DNA of 64,000 nt from Alistipes indistinctus YIT 12060 (GCF_025144995.1 NZ_CP102250.1:248001-312000); one strand, 5' to 3'; shown: positions 17,062 through 29,468, counted from the stretch's first letter. Made by a program: numbers and translations. Notes: generated by a model not told the origin, from the letters alone.

Positions 17062-19773
17062 CTACCATTGTGCAGTGACTAAGTCAAGCAGTTGGCGTTT
17101 TTTTACGGGTTTGGCTAAAAATGCGTTGCATCCGGCTTCGATAGCACATGTGCGGTCGGAGTCGAACGCATTGGCCGTAAGTGCAATAATCGGGATTTTG
17201 GTGTCGAAGTCCCTGATTTTCCGGGTGGCTTCCAAACCGCCCATAACAGGCATTTTCATATCCATGAGAACGAGGTGGAACTGTCCGTTGCGGATTTTTT
17301 CAATGGCTTCCACACCATTTTCTGCGCGGATGAGGTTGTAATCCTTAAGGATATGCTGTACTAGGGAATAGTTGCTGTCATTGTCTTCGGCAACCAGGAT
17401 TTTCATCTTTTTCCCTTCGGTTCCTTTCAATACCGGTGATTGTGCCGGGTCGGAGTAATCGGCATAGCTCCCGATGTCTATTTTACAAGGTATGTATGCC
17501 CAGAACAACGATCCGACACCCGGTTCAGACGTGAATCCGATCTCGCCTCCGGCAGCTTCGGTAATAGCCTTTGAGATCGCCAGTCCGAGTCCTGTTCCCT
17601 GTGCAAAATCGTTGAGTTTCTGGAACCGGCCGAATACCTGGTTCTGCAATTCTTTTGGAATGCCGGTTCCCGTATCTTCGACATAAATGCGGATTCCTTC
17701 CCTTTCGACCGTGTATCCCATTTTTACATATCCCGATTGTGTACATTTCACTGCGTTGGTCAAAAAGTTCATCCAAACCTGTTTGAGCCGGTTGCTGTCC
17801 AGGAAAACCCAACAATCGGGGCGGGAGTTGTCCATAAAAAATTTTACCTCCGGATTCGTTACTTTCGGTTGCACCATCGTGTATACTTCGTTGCATATCT
17901 GCGCCAGATTGAATTTTTCCGGTTTTCGTTCGATGATACCCGATTCGATCTTCGACAGGTCGAGAATGTCGTTGATCAACCGAAGCAGCAGGTCGTTGTT
18001 GGTCTCGATAATCTTCCAGTATTCCGCTTTTTCCGCCGGGTCATCGCAATCTACCAGTAATTCGGAGAATCCGACAATCGAATTCAGCGGTGTGCGTATT
18101 TCGTGGCTCATGTTAGCCAGAAAAGCGGATTTAAGCCGGTCGGAAAGTTCGGCTCTTTCTTTCATCTCCTTTAACTCCTGGGCCATTTTATCCCATTTCG
18201 TATTGTTGAAAGCAATGCCCGTGTAGCGGATAATCCGTCCCTTTTTATCTCTCTCGGAAGGAATGCCGGTAATAATCAGGGTTTGCCACTCCTGATCCCA
18301 TTTGGTCCTGGAACGATATTGCAAAGTAAACTCTTTGCATCTCCCCTGGAGCATGTCGTCGATATTCTCGCGGACGCGGTTCGTATCGTCGGGATGTGCG
18401 ACATTCAGGTAGTCTTCCGGGGCAATAGGTTTGTCGGGATCGTAATCGTTGACCGGATCGTTAAACGAACGGTACTGACCGGTTGCTACATCGAAATCCC
18501 AATAGGACATTCCGACTGTTTTGAATGTCAGTTCCATTTTATAGTTCCGCTCTTTGAGCTCTTCGTTCAACTGATGAAGGTTGGATATATTCTGCTTAAA
18601 TCCGGTGAACCGTATCACTTCGCCGTTTTCGTTATATTCGAAAGGGACGCCTGTAACCGAGCAATATTGCCAGGTGTCGTCATACCTCGTTTGTATACGG
18701 CAGGTGAAGTTGATATTGATTTTGTTTCCCGATAACATGGATTGGATGGCGTCGTTTACGGAAGACCGGTCTTCGGGATGGATGACTTCCAGGTATTCTG
18801 TTATCGATACCAGTTGGTCCGAGGTATAGTTGTTTACCGGATCGTTATAAGATTCGAATTTTTGAGTCCGTACGTCGAAATCCCAATGGACGATATCGCT
18901 GACTCGCATGGCCAGTTCCCGTTTAGCGATCAGGTCCTGCGTTTTTTTAGCCATTTGCATCTTTTCGGTCACATCCAGTTGGGTGCCTACGATTTGTACT
19001 TTTCCGCGATGCTCGGTGGAAAGCCGCATTCTGCTTTCGTAGTATCGATACTGATTTTCCTGTTCGTTGAAAACCCGTACGGTAATCTGTCCCTGCGTGA
19101 TTTTTTTATTTTGCAGTTGGGAAAACAGGTCGGCTAGCAAAGCGCTATCCTGCGGATGCAGGATCTGTTGCAGTTGCGTCACAGTCATGCCGTCGCAGAC
19201 TATGGGTTGCCCGTGCGACGTTTCAAATGCCTGTTTGTGTACATCGTACACCCAGGATGACATACTGGCGGCTTTCATGGCCATTTCCAGGTTCTTTTTG
19301 CTCTCCTCGGTACGGTACTCCGCTTCTTTGGTGGCGGTTACGTCATTGGTAAGCAGTATATGGCCGACGATCGTGCCGTTTTTATTCAAGATAGGAACTA
19401 CTTGTGCTTCATAAATAATTGTATTTTTGTTCGGGGTGGAATAATACTCCCTGTTTATTCTTTCGAAGTCGTACTCGAATTCCAGAATGATCTCTTCGCC
19501 GGACTGTATTTTAGCTTTCAGGTCTTTGTCGACATAGGGGCTGTCGAACAGGTTGATTTTGTTTATTACATCGCGTTTTTTGACTCCGTATGTTTGTTCT
19601 GCACGCGCATTCAGATCGCGCAAGATACCTTTCGTATCATAAATTTCGATGCCCATCGGCAGTCGGGCGAAAACGCTCTCCATGAACAGAATTTGATCCG
19701 ACAGCAATTCGGACATCTCCTTTTCAAACCGGATGCAACTGTTTTGCGGAGACGTAATTTCTTGGCGTTTCAT
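17062..19773 (-). CDS. Hybrid sensor histidine kinase with four PAS domains and a receiver
   Basis: Cytosolic-looking signalling protein of 903 residues without membrane helices. Four PAS/PAC repeats lie at about 30-150, 165-275, 290-400 and 415-530; the last two resemble each other (both have SYWDFDV- or HWDFDV-type starts, then FNDPVN/YNDPVN and HPDD/HPED). The HisKA box FLANMSHEIRTPLNSI carries His557, then the ATPase domain with GTGIPKELQNQVFGRF and GTGLGLAIS. The receiver at the end has VAEDN, phosphoacceptor Asp838 in LVLMDMKMP, and AKPV. An AraC-type regulator lies 24 bp upstream on the same strand and may be co-transcribed. Signal unknown. Confidence 0.93.
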   Translation of the reverse strand: MKRQEITSPQNSCIRFEKEMSELLSDQILFMESVFARLPMGIEIYDTKGILRDLNARAEQTYGVKKRDVINKINLFDSPYVDKDLKAKIQSGEEIILEFEYDFERINREYYSTPNKNTIIYEAQVVPILNKNGTIVGHILLTNDVTATKEAEYRTEESKKNLEMAMKAASMSSWVYDVHKQAFETSHGQPIVCDGMTVTQLQQILHPQDSALLADLFSQLQNKKITQGQITVRVFNEQENQYRYYESRMRLSTEHRGKVQIVGTQLDVTEKMQMAKKTQDLIAKRELAMRVSDIVHWDFDVRTQKFESYNDPVNNYTSDQLVSITEYLEVIHPEDRSSVNDAIQSMLSGNKININFTCRIQTRYDDTWQYCSVTGVPFEYNENGEVIRFTGFKQNISNLHQLNEELKERNYKMELTFKTVGMSYWDFDVATGQYRSFNDPVNDYDPDKPIAPEDYLNVAHPDDTNRVRENIDDMLQGRCKEFTLQYRSRTKWDQEWQTLIITGIPSERDKKGRIIRYTGIAFNNTKWDKMAQELKEMKERAELSDRLKSAFLANMSHEIRTPLNSIVGFSELLVDCDDPAEKAEYWKIIETNNDLLLRLINDILDLSKIESGIIERKPEKFNLAQICNEVYTMVQPKVTNPEVKFFMDNSRPDCWVFLDSNRLKQVWMNFLTNAVKCTQSGYVKMGYTVEREGIRIYVEDTGTGIPKELQNQVFGRFQKLNDFAQGTGLGLAISKAITEAAGGEIGFTSEPGVGSLFWAYIPCKIDIGSYADYSDPAQSPVLKGTEGKKMKILVAEDNDSNYSLVQHILKDYNLIRAENGVEAIEKIRNGQFHLVLMDMKMPVMGGLEATRKIRDFDTKIPIIALTANAFDSDRTCAIEAGCNAFLAKPVKKRQLLDLVTAQW

Positions 19774-19797
19774 TTTAGTATCTAAATATTTAGTCGT

Positions 19798-20634
19798 TCA
19801 CTTGAGGATATGGATCGTGCGCCGGTACTCCGACGGGGACATGCCCGTGTGTTTGCGGAAAAAGCGGCTGAACGAAGACTGTGAGGAGAATCCGCTGTGT
19901 CTGACAACGTCTTTTATCGTTATGTCTGCGTTTCTCAGGAGTGTTTTTATTCCAATAATGGTGTAATCCGCAATCATATCCCGGGCGGATCGACCGTTTA
20001 CTTCCTGTATGATTTTGGTAAGATACAGGGGGGATATGCATAGTTGATCGGCGTAATATGCGACTTCCCGGTGAGTTTCGCGGTTTTCAAAAACCAACAT
20101 GGCGAATTTCATCGCGATGCTCTCTTTGTTTGAATTCAGCAGGGGGGTATTTCTTTTACGCGTTTTCTTTTGGAAATGCACATAAAAATCCCAGTAATAG
20201 ATCCGCAGTAAGTGCAGGATGGTCTCACGACGAAATGCAGGATCGTCGTTGTTTGTCCGGAAGTCTATTGCACGGCAAAAACCGAGGAATCTTTTGGCTT
20301 CATTAACCGATATTGGGACCTGGAAGTTCTTTCTCATGTGAAAGAAGAAATCGGGGGTTATGCGTCCCAGGCTGCTCATAATATCCATGAACATTACCTT
20401 ATCGACTTTGAAAAAAATCATGGAAAAGTCATCGCTGACCTTATGGATGGAACCCAGCTGGAAGGGTAGAATGGTAACAAGGTCATTTTTTGATATTTGC
20501 CGCCGCATGGAAAACAAATCTATGACAGCGGTGCCTCCGGTACATAATCCGCCAAACCCCTCACCCAAATAGGTCGCGTGTTCAGTAAGCGGCAAGCAGG
20601 ATATATCGGTGTATACAAAAAAATTATCACTCAT
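19798..20634 (-). CDS. AraC-family transcriptional regulator
   Basis: Regulator of 278 residues: an N-terminal sensory domain (about 1-150, cupin-like) and a C-terminal pair of helix-turn-helix motifs (about 180-278). The second HTH shows the standard IKDVVRHSGFSSQSSFSRFF and the family signature KHTGMSPSEYRR near the end. It precedes the hybrid kinase by 24 bp on the same strand, which suggests joint expression; classical one-component AraC proteins do not need a kinase, so whether they act together is open. A weak -7 box (TATCTTTA on minus, 20668-20661) lies 27 bp upstream of the start. Confidence 0.92.
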   Translation of the reverse strand: MSDNFFVYTDISCLPLTEHATYLGEGFGGLCTGGTAVIDLFSMRRQISKNDLVTILPFQLGSIHKVSDDFSMIFFKVDKVMFMDIMSSLGRITPDFFFHMRKNFQVPISVNEAKRFLGFCRAIDFRTNNDDPAFRRETILHLLRIYYWDFYVHFQKKTRKRNTPLLNSNKESIAMKFAMLVFENRETHREVAYYADQLCISPLYLTKIIQEVNGRSARDMIADYTIIGIKTLLRNADITIKDVVRHSGFSSQSSFSRFFRKHTGMSPSEYRRTIHILK

Positions 20635-20668
20635 TTAAAATGATCTCACTTTAACAGATATAAAGATA

Positions 20669-20950
20669 CGGGATTCGTTTTTAATAAATAACTTGGATAC
20701 GATATGGAATGTGATTGGCAAGTTTGAGCACCAGATTGAATATTTCCGGTCGTTGCAGGATTTGTATAAGAGCCGGTGTTTCCGATTTTCGTCAGGGTGA
20801 AAGCAAACATCCGGCGATTGTTCCGGCTGGCGGATTCTCGTCGATCGGACGGTGTTCCGATGAGGAATATGGTGTAGGTGGAAAGTTTCGCCGCCGCCCG
20901 TGACGGAATTTTTACGATTGAAGACCGGAGGGGTAAAATACGGACGTGAA
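20669..20950. other. Intergenic stretch with no recognised gene
   Basis: Between the araC promoter region and the tRNA-Asp terminator. Short open frames only, none with recognisable features; no repeats or clear hairpins seen. It may contain old gene debris, but I could not assign any. Confidence 0.4.
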
Positions 20951-20977
20951 AAAAGTCCCCGCTTAGCGGGGACTTTT
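20951..20977 (-). terminator. Terminator of tRNA-Asp
   Basis: Perfect 12-bp stem AAAAGTCCCCGC / GCGGGGACTTTT with a 3-base loop; on the minus strand it follows the tRNA by 11 bp and ends in T residues. Confidence 0.85.
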
Positions 20978-20988
20978 ACTAGGATCTG

Positions 20989-21065
20989 TGGCGGTATGGA
21001 CGGGACTCGAACCCGCGACCTCCTGCGTGACAGGCAGGCATTCTAACCAGCTGAACTACCACACC
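20989..21065 (-). tRNA. tRNA-Asp (anticodon GTC)
   Basis: Minus-strand cloverleaf: acceptor GGTGTGG pairing with CCATACC (one G-U), D arm GTTCAGCTGGTTAGAA, anticodon stem CCTGC/GCAGG with loop CTGTCAC (GTC), T arm CGGGTTCGAGTCCCG, discriminator G and encoded CCA. Confidence 0.97.
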
Positions 21066-21103
21066 GTTTGTGTACCGTGCAACCGTGTTTCTCAATTGCA
21101 GTG

Positions 21104-21133
21104 CAAATGTAAGCTATTTTTTTTATTCTCCAA
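21104..21133 (-). promoter_or_regulatory. tRNA-Asp promoter
   Basis: Minus-strand TTG (21133-21131), exactly 19 bp, TACATTTG (21111-21104). A clean Bacteroidota housekeeping promoter 38 bp before the tRNA. Confidence 0.8.
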
Positions 21134-21173
21134 AATTTTGAGCAAAATCTCGTAAACTTTTTCTGTATGCGGC

Positions 21174-21719
21174 CTACGGTTCTTCCGGGCGCTCAAAAAC
21201 CGAGAAGTTGACACTTCCGTAACAACGTTTCTCTTTAAATCCGGGTAATTTGCTTACATCCATATTTTTGGAGTGCTCGAAGATCAACCACCCGCCCGGT
21301 TTAAGCAGCCCTTTCTGCCAAACGAGTTCGGGGATCGTTTCACTTCCCTCGATGTCATAAGGAGGATCGGCGAAGATGATATTGAACTGTTTGGTACAGC
21401 TTTTCAGGTAGAGAAAGGCGTTCGCCTTTACCGCATAAATCTCGGAAAACCCGAAGGTTTTGGCCGTACTGCGGATGTAGTTATAATGTATCGCGTTAAT
21501 TTCGACCGAAACGATGCTCCCTGCCCCGCGCGATGCGAATTCGTAACTGATGGACCCCGTTCCCGAGAAAAGGTCGAGGACATCTACCCCTTCGATCTCC
21601 CAATGGCTGGTAATTACGTTGAACAGGTTTTCCTTCGCGAAGTCCGTCGTGGGACGGGCGCGCAGATTCTTCGGCGGCTGGATGATCCGGCCCCTGTAAC
21701 GTCCGCTAACGATCCGCAT
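21174..21719 (-). CDS. rsmD: 16S rRNA (guanine966-N2)-methyltransferase
   Basis: S-adenosylmethionine-dependent methyltransferase that modifies G966 of 16S rRNA in the small subunit. It has 181 residues, the usual length. It begins with the typical MRIVSGRYRGR, has RPTTDFAKENLFNVI, the SAM-binding DLFSGTGSISYE and the catalytic FADPPYD (N6/N2 methyltransferase DPPY motif). The gene overlaps the 3' end of the DUF3822 gene by 14 bp on the same strand, so they form an operon with DUF3822 first; that pairing is seen in many Bacteroidota. Confidence 0.95.
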   Translation of the reverse strand: MRIVSGRYRGRIIQPPKNLRARPTTDFAKENLFNVITSHWEIEGVDVLDLFSGTGSISYEFASRGAGSIVSVEINAIHYNYIRSTAKTFGFSEIYAVKANAFLYLKSCTKQFNIIFADPPYDIEGSETIPELVWQKGLLKPGGWLIFEHSKNMDVSKLPGFKEKRCYGSVNFSVFERPEEP

Positions 21720-22500
21720 CGAAACAGTATATTAAATTGTTGTGGTTTATTTCCTCGTTGCGCAAAGCTTTGGGAAGGCTAGAACGCAGCTCTTTGTCGA
21801 CGAGGGTTTTGCGGTAGTATCCCTTCAGTATTTTGCGGATTTGTTCGATTCCCTCGCCCGTAATCAGCAGGTCGTAATCCTGCAGGTCGTATTGCTTGTT
21901 CAATTGCTGCAGGTAAAAGAGCAATTCGGCTGCTTCGGTGCACGGGAGAACTTCGCAGTATTGCAGCCGTACGTCTTTAACGGTGATATTGGCCCAGTCT
22001 CCTGCAAAATTGATTTCGACGGTCGGTCCCTGGTGCGTTTTGCGCGCTGCGATCTGTAACGGATGGAGTACCTGCATCCGTTGGCCGTACAAGGCTTGGA
22101 GTTCCTGCCATACCGGTTGCGGCAGGACGATGTAGGCGGCGATTCCCTGTACCGGATCGGTGCGGATGATCTGGTCGTCCTGTCCGACGGGAATACCATG
22201 CGCCTGCATGTAGGCCTGTCCGCCTTCAGGCGTTGTCAATTCAGCGGGGACGAGGCAAACCTTTTCGGTAACAGGGATGAGGCATATTTTTTTATAGGGT
22301 AGTCGTAGTACCTCTTCGTCCCGGATCAGTTGGCTGACTGTTGCCGACAACGGCAGGTTCGAATCGAGCCCGTACCTGGCGGATCGGATCGGCCCCTTGT
22401 CTGTAAGGATGCAGAACTGCAAGTCTTGCCCGGAAATTTGCAGGGCGAGCGAACGGACCGTAGCCTGCTCGGGTGTAATATTTTGTGCTTCGAAGGACAT
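21706..22500 (-). CDS. DUF3822-family protein
   Basis: Protein of 264 residues of unknown function belonging to the Bacteroidota-restricted DUF3822 group, recognised by its place upstream of rsmD, its length and segments such as VCLVPAELTTPEGG and the C-terminal NNLIYCFDADR. The family looks like a distorted actin/hexokinase-like ATPase fold, but this is a recollection and not demonstrable here. No signal peptide or membrane helix. It overlaps rsmD by 14 bp, suggesting translational coupling. Assignment to DUF3822 is moderately sure. Confidence 0.72.
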   Translation of the reverse strand: MSFEAQNITPEQATVRSLALQISGQDLQFCILTDKGPIRSARYGLDSNLPLSATVSQLIRDEEVLRLPYKKICLIPVTEKVCLVPAELTTPEGGQAYMQAHGIPVGQDDQIIRTDPVQGIAAYIVLPQPVWQELQALYGQRMQVLHPLQIAARKTHQGPTVEINFAGDWANITVKDVRLQYCEVLPCTEAAELLFYLQQLNKQYDLQDYDLLITGEGIEQIRKILKGYYRKTLVDKELRSSLPKALRNEEINHNNLIYCFDADR

Positions 22501-22527
22501 TCGTCGTGATTTTTCGCCTTGATTTTG

Positions 22528-22535
22528 TAAGTTTG
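22528..22535 (+). promoter_or_regulatory. -7 box before the RecD-like helicase
   Basis: TAAGTTTG, 39 bp before the ATG at 22574. It overlaps the GTG at 22535 that would give a longer protein, so the shorter start is preferred. Confidence 0.45.
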
Positions 22536-22573
22536 TGACACAAATATCAAGGTTATTTTTGCCGGTAGAAACT

Positions 22574-23995
22574 ATGCTTTCGGAACATATAGCGTCTCAA
22601 ATTTATCGAAATTTTGCCTTCGAGCCAACTTCGGACCAAAAAAATGTGGTCGAAGCCCTCTCGGGGTTCATGACCGATCCTGATTACAGTAAGATTTTTA
22701 TCCTGAACGGATATGCCGGAACGGGTAAAACCACCCTGATTTCGGCATTGGTACGGACGCTTTCCGGTATGAAAATCAAGACGGTATTGCTCGCTCCTAC
22801 CGGCCGGGCCGCCAAGGTGGTCAGCCGGTATGCAGGGCAAAAAGCCTTTACCATCCATAAGAAGATTTATCGCCAGAAATCGCTCGCATCGGCCGATGCC
22901 CAGTTTTCACTCGATTACAACCGCGAAAAAGATGCGGTGTTTGTCGTCGATGAGGCATCCATGCTGGCCAACTACTCGTTCGATCCGTCTGCATTCGGGT
23001 CGGGAAATTTGCTCGACGACCTGGTTCGTTACGTGCGTCAGGGAAGCCGTTGTCGGCTGATTGTCGTAGGGGACAGTGCCCAGTTGCCGCCGGTGGGTAT
23101 GGAGTGCAGTCCTGCGCTCGATCCCGAAAAGATGCGCGGGTACGGCGACGTGACCTATGTGCAGCTCGAGGAGGTGATGCGCCAACAGGATACTTCGGGC
23201 ATCCTGTTCAACGCGACACTGGTGCGCTGCATGCTTTCGGCCGGGATTATCGATATCCCGATGTTCGATTTGTCGTTCGGGGATGTCGAACAGGTCGACG
23301 GCGGCGAGATACTGGAGCGCATTCAGGATGCCTATTGTAAATACGGTATGGAAGAGACGCTGATTATCACGCGTTCGAACAAACGGGCGAACCGGTTCAA
23401 CGAGGGCGTCCGGCGCAATGTGCTCTTCGCTGAGGAGGAGATCGGATCGGGCGATATGCTGATGGTCGTCAAGAATAATTATCATTATACCGAGCGGGAG
23501 CAGGATTGCAGCGTCGATTTTATTGCCAACGGCGATACGGTATTGCTCTCCCGCATCCGCAGGTTCGAGGATTTTTACGGGTTCCGGTTTGCCGACGCGC
23601 AGCTCACGTTCCCCGATTACGATTCGTTGGAGTTGGATTGTAAAATCCTGCTCGACACCCTCTCGAGCGATTCCCCGTCGCTGACGCGTGAACAGGGCAG
23701 CCAGTTGTTCCAGGGCGTGGCCGAGGACTATGCGGACATAACATCGAAAGCTAAACGCTACAAGGAGGTCCGTGAAAATCCCTATTTCAATGCGATGCAG
23801 GTCAAGTTCGCGTATGCCGTGACCTGCCATAAGGCACAGGGCGGCCAGTGGAAGTGTGTTTTCGTGGATAAAATGCTTTTCGGCGAGGAGGTGATGACGC
23901 GAGAGCTGATGCAATGGCTCTATACGGCGATTACGCGGGCGACCGAAAAGCTCTATTTTATCAATTTCGACGAGCGGTTTTTTGACGGAAAATAA
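22574..23995 (+). CDS. RecD-like ATP-dependent DNA helicase (AAA, UvrD_C_2)
   Basis: Cytosolic superfamily 1B helicase of 473 residues. Walker A is [14 protein letters not shown], Walker B is FVVDEASML, followed by [12 protein letters not shown] (motif III), and the C-terminal UvrD_C_2 region has [19 protein letters not shown] and [14 protein letters not shown]. It is much shorter than RecD2 and lacks the long N-terminal domain; the class is common in Bacteroidota and probably acts in DNA repair or recombination. The start at 22574 ([14 protein letters not shown]) is chosen over the GTG at 22535, which overlaps a promoter box. mutS follows on the same strand with its own promoter box. Confidence 0.9.
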   Translation: MLSEHIASQIYRNFAFEPTSDQKNVVEALSGFMTDPDYSKIFILNGYAGTGKTTLISALVRTLSGMKIKTVLLAPTGRAAKVVSRYAGQKAFTIHKKIYRQKSLASADAQFSLDYNREKDAVFVVDEASMLANYSFDPSAFGSGNLLDDLVRYVRQGSRCRLIVVGDSAQLPPVGMECSPALDPEKMRGYGDVTYVQLEEVMRQQDTSGILFNATLVRCMLSAGIIDIPMFDLSFGDVEQVDGGEILERIQDAYCKYGMEETLIITRSNKRANRFNEGVRRNVLFAEEEIGSGDMLMVVKNNYHYTEREQDCSVDFIANGDTVLLSRIRRFEDFYGFRFADAQLTFPDYDSLELDCKILLDTLSSDSPSLTREQGSQLFQGVAEDYADITSKAKRYKEVRENPYFNAMQVKFAYAVTCHKAQGGQWKCVFVDKMLFGEEVMTRELMQWLYTAITRATEKLYFINFDERFFDGK

Positions 23996-23996
23996 G

Positions 23997-24004
23997 TACC
24001 TTTG
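23997..24004 (+). promoter_or_regulatory. -7 box of mutS
   Basis: TACCTTTG immediately after the helicase stop codon and 26 bp before the mutS ATG. No ideal -33 element. Confidence 0.5.
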
Positions 24005-24030
24005 ACAAGCTTTCTTTCCGTAAAAATAAT

Positions 24031-26685
24031 ATGAAACAGACAGATACCTCCCCCGCTCCCGCTGCGAAACAAAAATACGTCGAAACCCCGCTGATGAAGC
24101 AATATTACAGCGTCAAGGCCGTGCACGGCGACGCGATCCTGCTTTTCCGCGTGGGCGATTTCTACGAAACTTTCGGCGAGGATGCGATTAAAACGGCAAA
24201 AATCTTGGGTATTACTCTTACCCGGCGGGCCAATGGGGCCGCTTCGTACGTCGAGTTGGCCGGATTTCCCTACCATGCGATAGATACCTACCTGCCGAAA
24301 CTGGTGCGGGCCGGTGAGCGGGTGGCCGTGTGCGAGCAGCTCGAAGACCCCAAGACGACTAAAAAGATTGTCAAGCGCGGCGTGATCGAACTGGTCACGC
24401 CGGGGATTTCATACAGCGACAATATTTTGGCGAATAAGGAAAATACGTTCTTGGCGGCGGTGTATTTCGGGAAGAAAGCCACGGGCGTGGCATTCCTCGA
24501 TGCGTCGACCGGCGAGTTCTATGCGGCCGAAGGGACTAACGGTTATGTGGATAAGCTGCTGTCGAACCTCTCACCCAAAGAGGTCATCTATTCCAAAGGT
24601 TACGAGCAAGAGTTCACCGAGGCATTCGGAAGTAAGTATTACACGTACCGGGTGGACGACTGGATGTTTTCAGAGGACGGAGCCCGCGAAAAATTGCAGA
24701 ACCAGTTTCAGGTCTCATCGCTCAAGGGATACGGTATCGACACACTGCCCGGTGCAGTCGTTGCGGCCGGTGCGGTGCTCTATTACCTTGAATTTACCGA
24801 ACACCGTCAGACCAAGCATATCGCATCGATCTCGCGTATCGATGAAGATAAATTTGTCTGGATCGACAAATTTTCGATCCGCAACCTCGAATTGTTCGCT
24901 TCGAACAGCGGACAGGAAGGCTGTTCGCTCTCCGAAGTGCTCGACAGGACGGCCTCCCCGATGGGCGGCCGCATGTTGCGGCGGTGGATTTCACTGCCGT
25001 TGAAGAGTATAGAAGAGATCAATGCGAGGCTCGATCTGGTCGGGTTGTTCGTGGAACGGCCGGAACTGCGCGAGGCTCTTTATGAGTCGGTGGCGCTGAT
25101 CGGCGATTTGGAGCGGATCATCTCCCGTGTGGCTGTCGGACGCGTTTCACCGCGCGAGGTGGTGCAGTTGAAAAATGCACTCTATGCGGTTGAAAAATTG
25201 CAAAACACGATGCGCGAGGCGGGACATCCGGCATTGGGAGCACTGGGAGAACAATTGGATTTATGCCTGGAGGTGCGAGATAAAATCGAGCGTGAAATCT
25301 ATTCTGATCCGGCGAACCAAATCCAGAAAGGCGGGGTAATTGCATCGGGCGTGAATCTCGAACTGGACGATCTGCGGAATATCTCGTCGAATGCGAAGGA
25401 TATTCTTGCCAGTATCCAGCAGCGCGAGAGCGAAACGACCGGCATCCCGTCGCTGAAGGTGGCTTTTAATAATGTGTTCGGTTATTACATCGAGGTGCGC
25501 AATACGCATAAGGACAAAGTGCCTGCCGATTGGATTCGCAAGCAGACGCTTACCGGTGCCGAACGGTATATTACCGCCGAACTGAAAGAGTATGAGGAGA
25601 AGATTCTCGGTGCGGAAAGCAAGATTCTTGCGATTGAACAGGAGATGTACGCTGCGTTGCTGGCCGAACTGACACGCTTCGTCTCCCCTATTCAGAAAGA
25701 CGCGTCACTGGTGGCGCGGCTCGATTGCCTGCTCGCTTTTGCCATCCAGTCGGTAGAGCGTCGTTATTGCCGGCCCGAAGTGAACGATTCGCAGGTGATC
25801 GATATCAAGGACGGGCGTCACCCAGTCATCGAGACGCTGATGAGGGTCGGTGAGGAGTATATTCCCAACGACGTCTATCTGGACGATTCTTCACAGCAGG
25901 TCATGATTATCACCGGGCCCAATATGTCAGGTAAGTCGGCCATTCTGCGCCAGACGGCGCTGATCGTGCTGATGGCCCAGATGGGTTGTTTCGTGCCGGC
26001 TAAAGAGGCTAAAATCGGCGTAGTGGATAAGATTTTTACGCGCGTGGGAGCCTCGGATAATATTTCGCAGGGAGAATCGACCTTTATGGTCGAGATGCTC
26101 GAATCGGCCAGTATCCTGAACAATATTTCGAACCGCAGCCTGGTGCTGCTCGATGAAATCGGCCGGGGAACCAGCACATACGACGGTATTTCAATCGCAT
26201 GGGCAATGGTGGAATACATCCACCAACATCCGTCGGCCCGGGCGAAAACGCTTTTTGCCACTCATTACCATGAATTGAATGAGATGGAAGAACTTTACGA
26301 GCGCGTGAAAAACTTTAATGTATCGGTCAAGGAGATTAATCGTAAAGTTATCTTTCTGCGCAAGTTAGTTCGTGGCGGAACGGAGCACTCGTTTGGTATC
26401 CATGTAGCGAAGATGGCCGGTATGCCGGGCCAAATCACCGACCGTGCCGAACGCATTCTGGCGGATATGGAGTCGGCACACCGCGGCAGTATGCGCGATA
26501 CTACCCGCAAAGTACCTACCGTGGCGCAGTATGGCGGCGGCGGAATGCAACTCAGCATGTTTCAGTTGGACGATCCTGTGCTCAAGCAAATCCGTGATGA
26601 AATCAAGGGGTTGGACATCAATGCTCTTACGCCGCTCGAGGCGTTGAATAAGCTCAATGAGATAAAAAAGATAACGGGACTGTAA
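24031..26685 (+). CDS. mutS: DNA mismatch repair protein MutS
   Basis: Mismatch-recognition ATPase that starts methyl-independent mismatch repair with MutL. It has 884 residues, matching full-length MutS1. The N-terminal mismatch-binding domain has the Phe-X-Glu motif in [12 protein letters not shown]; connector, lever and clamp follow; the ATPase has Walker [15 protein letters not shown], the Walker [17 protein letters not shown] signature and [10 protein letters not shown]. The C-terminus ends in the helix-turn-helix dimerisation segment ([18 protein letters not shown]). The gene has its own -7 box and a terminator that overlaps its stop codon. Divergence from MutS2 is clear from the N-terminal domain. 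Confidence 0.98.
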   Translation: MKQTDTSPAPAAKQKYVETPLMKQYYSVKAVHGDAILLFRVGDFYETFGEDAIKTAKILGITLTRRANGAASYVELAGFPYHAIDTYLPKLVRAGERVAVCEQLEDPKTTKKIVKRGVIELVTPGISYSDNILANKENTFLAAVYFGKKATGVAFLDASTGEFYAAEGTNGYVDKLLSNLSPKEVIYSKGYEQEFTEAFGSKYYTYRVDDWMFSEDGAREKLQNQFQVSSLKGYGIDTLPGAVVAAGAVLYYLEFTEHRQTKHIASISRIDEDKFVWIDKFSIRNLELFASNSGQEGCSLSEVLDRTASPMGGRMLRRWISLPLKSIEEINARLDLVGLFVERPELREALYESVALIGDLERIISRVAVGRVSPREVVQLKNALYAVEKLQNTMREAGHPALGALGEQLDLCLEVRDKIEREIYSDPANQIQKGGVIASGVNLELDDLRNISSNAKDILASIQQRESETTGIPSLKVAFNNVFGYYIEVRNTHKDKVPADWIRKQTLTGAERYITAELKEYEEKILGAESKILAIEQEMYAALLAELTRFVSPIQKDASLVARLDCLLAFAIQSVERRYCRPEVNDSQVIDIKDGRHPVIETLMRVGEEYIPNDVYLDDSSQQVMIITGPNMSGKSAILRQTALIVLMAQMGCFVPAKEAKIGVVDKIFTRVGASDNISQGESTFMVEMLESASILNNISNRSLVLLDEIGRGTSTYDGISIAWAMVEYIHQHPSARAKTLFATHYHELNEMEELYERVKNFNVSVKEINRKVIFLRKLVRGGTEHSFGIHVAKMAGMPGQITDRAERILADMESAHRGSMRDTTRKVPTVAQYGGGGMQLSMFQLDDPVLKQIRDEIKGLDINALTPLEALNKLNEIKKITGL

Positions 26686-26697
26686 AGGTCCCGTTAT
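26671..26697. terminator. Bidirectional terminator between mutS and udk
   Basis: Stem ATAACGGGAC / GTCCCGTTAT with a 7-base loop containing the mutS stop codon. On the minus strand it is followed by TCTTTTTT, so it mainly serves the gyrB-udk operon. Confidence 0.75.
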
Positions 26698-26747
26698 CGT
26701 AATTATACTTGCGCCGGTCGATTTTTGTCCGGATCTGATTGATAGAC

Positions 26748-27371
26748 TCAATTATTCCGTGTCAGCGATTTGATATTTTCGATCAGCATCTGTACCGCTA
26801 CCGAATTGAAGCCTCCTTCGGGGATGATTACGTCTGCATGGCGTTTGGACGGTTCGACGAACTCGTCGTGCATCGGTTTGACCGTTTCGAGGTATTGACG
26901 GATCACCGATTTCATACTTCGGCCACGATTTTGTACATCTCGTAAAATTCTTCTTGCTAAGCGGATATCTGCGTCCGTGTCAACGAAAACTTTAATATCC
27001 ATCAGTTTCCGTAACTCTTCGCATTCGAAGATCAGAATGCCTTCGACGATCAGCACTTTGGATGGAATGACCCTGACCGTTTCCGGCAGGCGATTGTGCT
27101 CGACGAAGGAATAAACCGGACGGTTCGACCGGTATCCCTCCCGCAACATTCTGATCTGCTCGATCATCAAGTCCGTCTCGAAAGAATGCGGATGATCGTA
27201 GTTGAGCTTCGTGCGTTCTTTATAAGTGAGATCCGGGTAGGCGCGGTAATAGTAATCGTGCGACAGGGTGGTCACCGCATCGGAAAAAGCCTCTTGCAAT
27301 TTGCGTACGAGTGTGCTTTTGCCCGAGCCGGTACCGCCGGCCACGCCGATGACGATCGTTCGCTCCCCCAT
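26748..27371 (-). CDS. udk: Uridine kinase
   Basis: Pyrimidine salvage enzyme that phosphorylates uridine and cytidine to UMP and CMP. It has 207 residues, the usual length. The P-loop is GVAGGTGSGKSTLV near the N-terminus, followed by LSHDYYYRA, YDHPHSFETDL (substrate contacts) and the lid region RRILRDVQNRGRS. It starts 7 bp after the gyrB stop on the same strand, so it is translated from the gyrB transcript; an odd functional pairing with no known reason, probably a shared promoter only. Confidence 0.96.
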   Translation of the reverse strand: MGERTIVIGVAGGTGSGKSTLVRKLQEAFSDAVTTLSHDYYYRAYPDLTYKERTKLNYDHPHSFETDLMIEQIRMLREGYRSNRPVYSFVEHNRLPETVRVIPSKVLIVEGILIFECEELRKLMDIKVFVDTDADIRLARRILRDVQNRGRSMKSVIRQYLETVKPMHDEFVEPSKRHADVIIPEGGFNSVAVQMLIENIKSLTRNN

Positions 27372-27378
27372 CGTCGGA

Positions 27379-29376
<1,998 letters not shown>

Positions 29377-29402
29377 TTAGGCGGCAAGGTGTTTCAAACG
29401 TT

Positions 29403-29433
29403 CAAAGATACGGAAAATTACGTAATTTTCCAA
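29403..29433 (-). promoter_or_regulatory. gyrB promoter containing a perfect palindrome
   Basis: Minus-strand TTG (29433-29431), 20 bp, TATCTTTG (29410-29403), about 66 bp before gyrB. The spacer is almost entirely a perfect palindrome with arms GGAAAATTAC / GTAATTTTCC at 29412-29431, an arrangement expected for a repressor or supercoil-sensing operator. Confidence 0.65.
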
Positions 29434-29468
29434 CTCTCTGCGCGGTTTGGAAGCCACTCGAACGGCCA

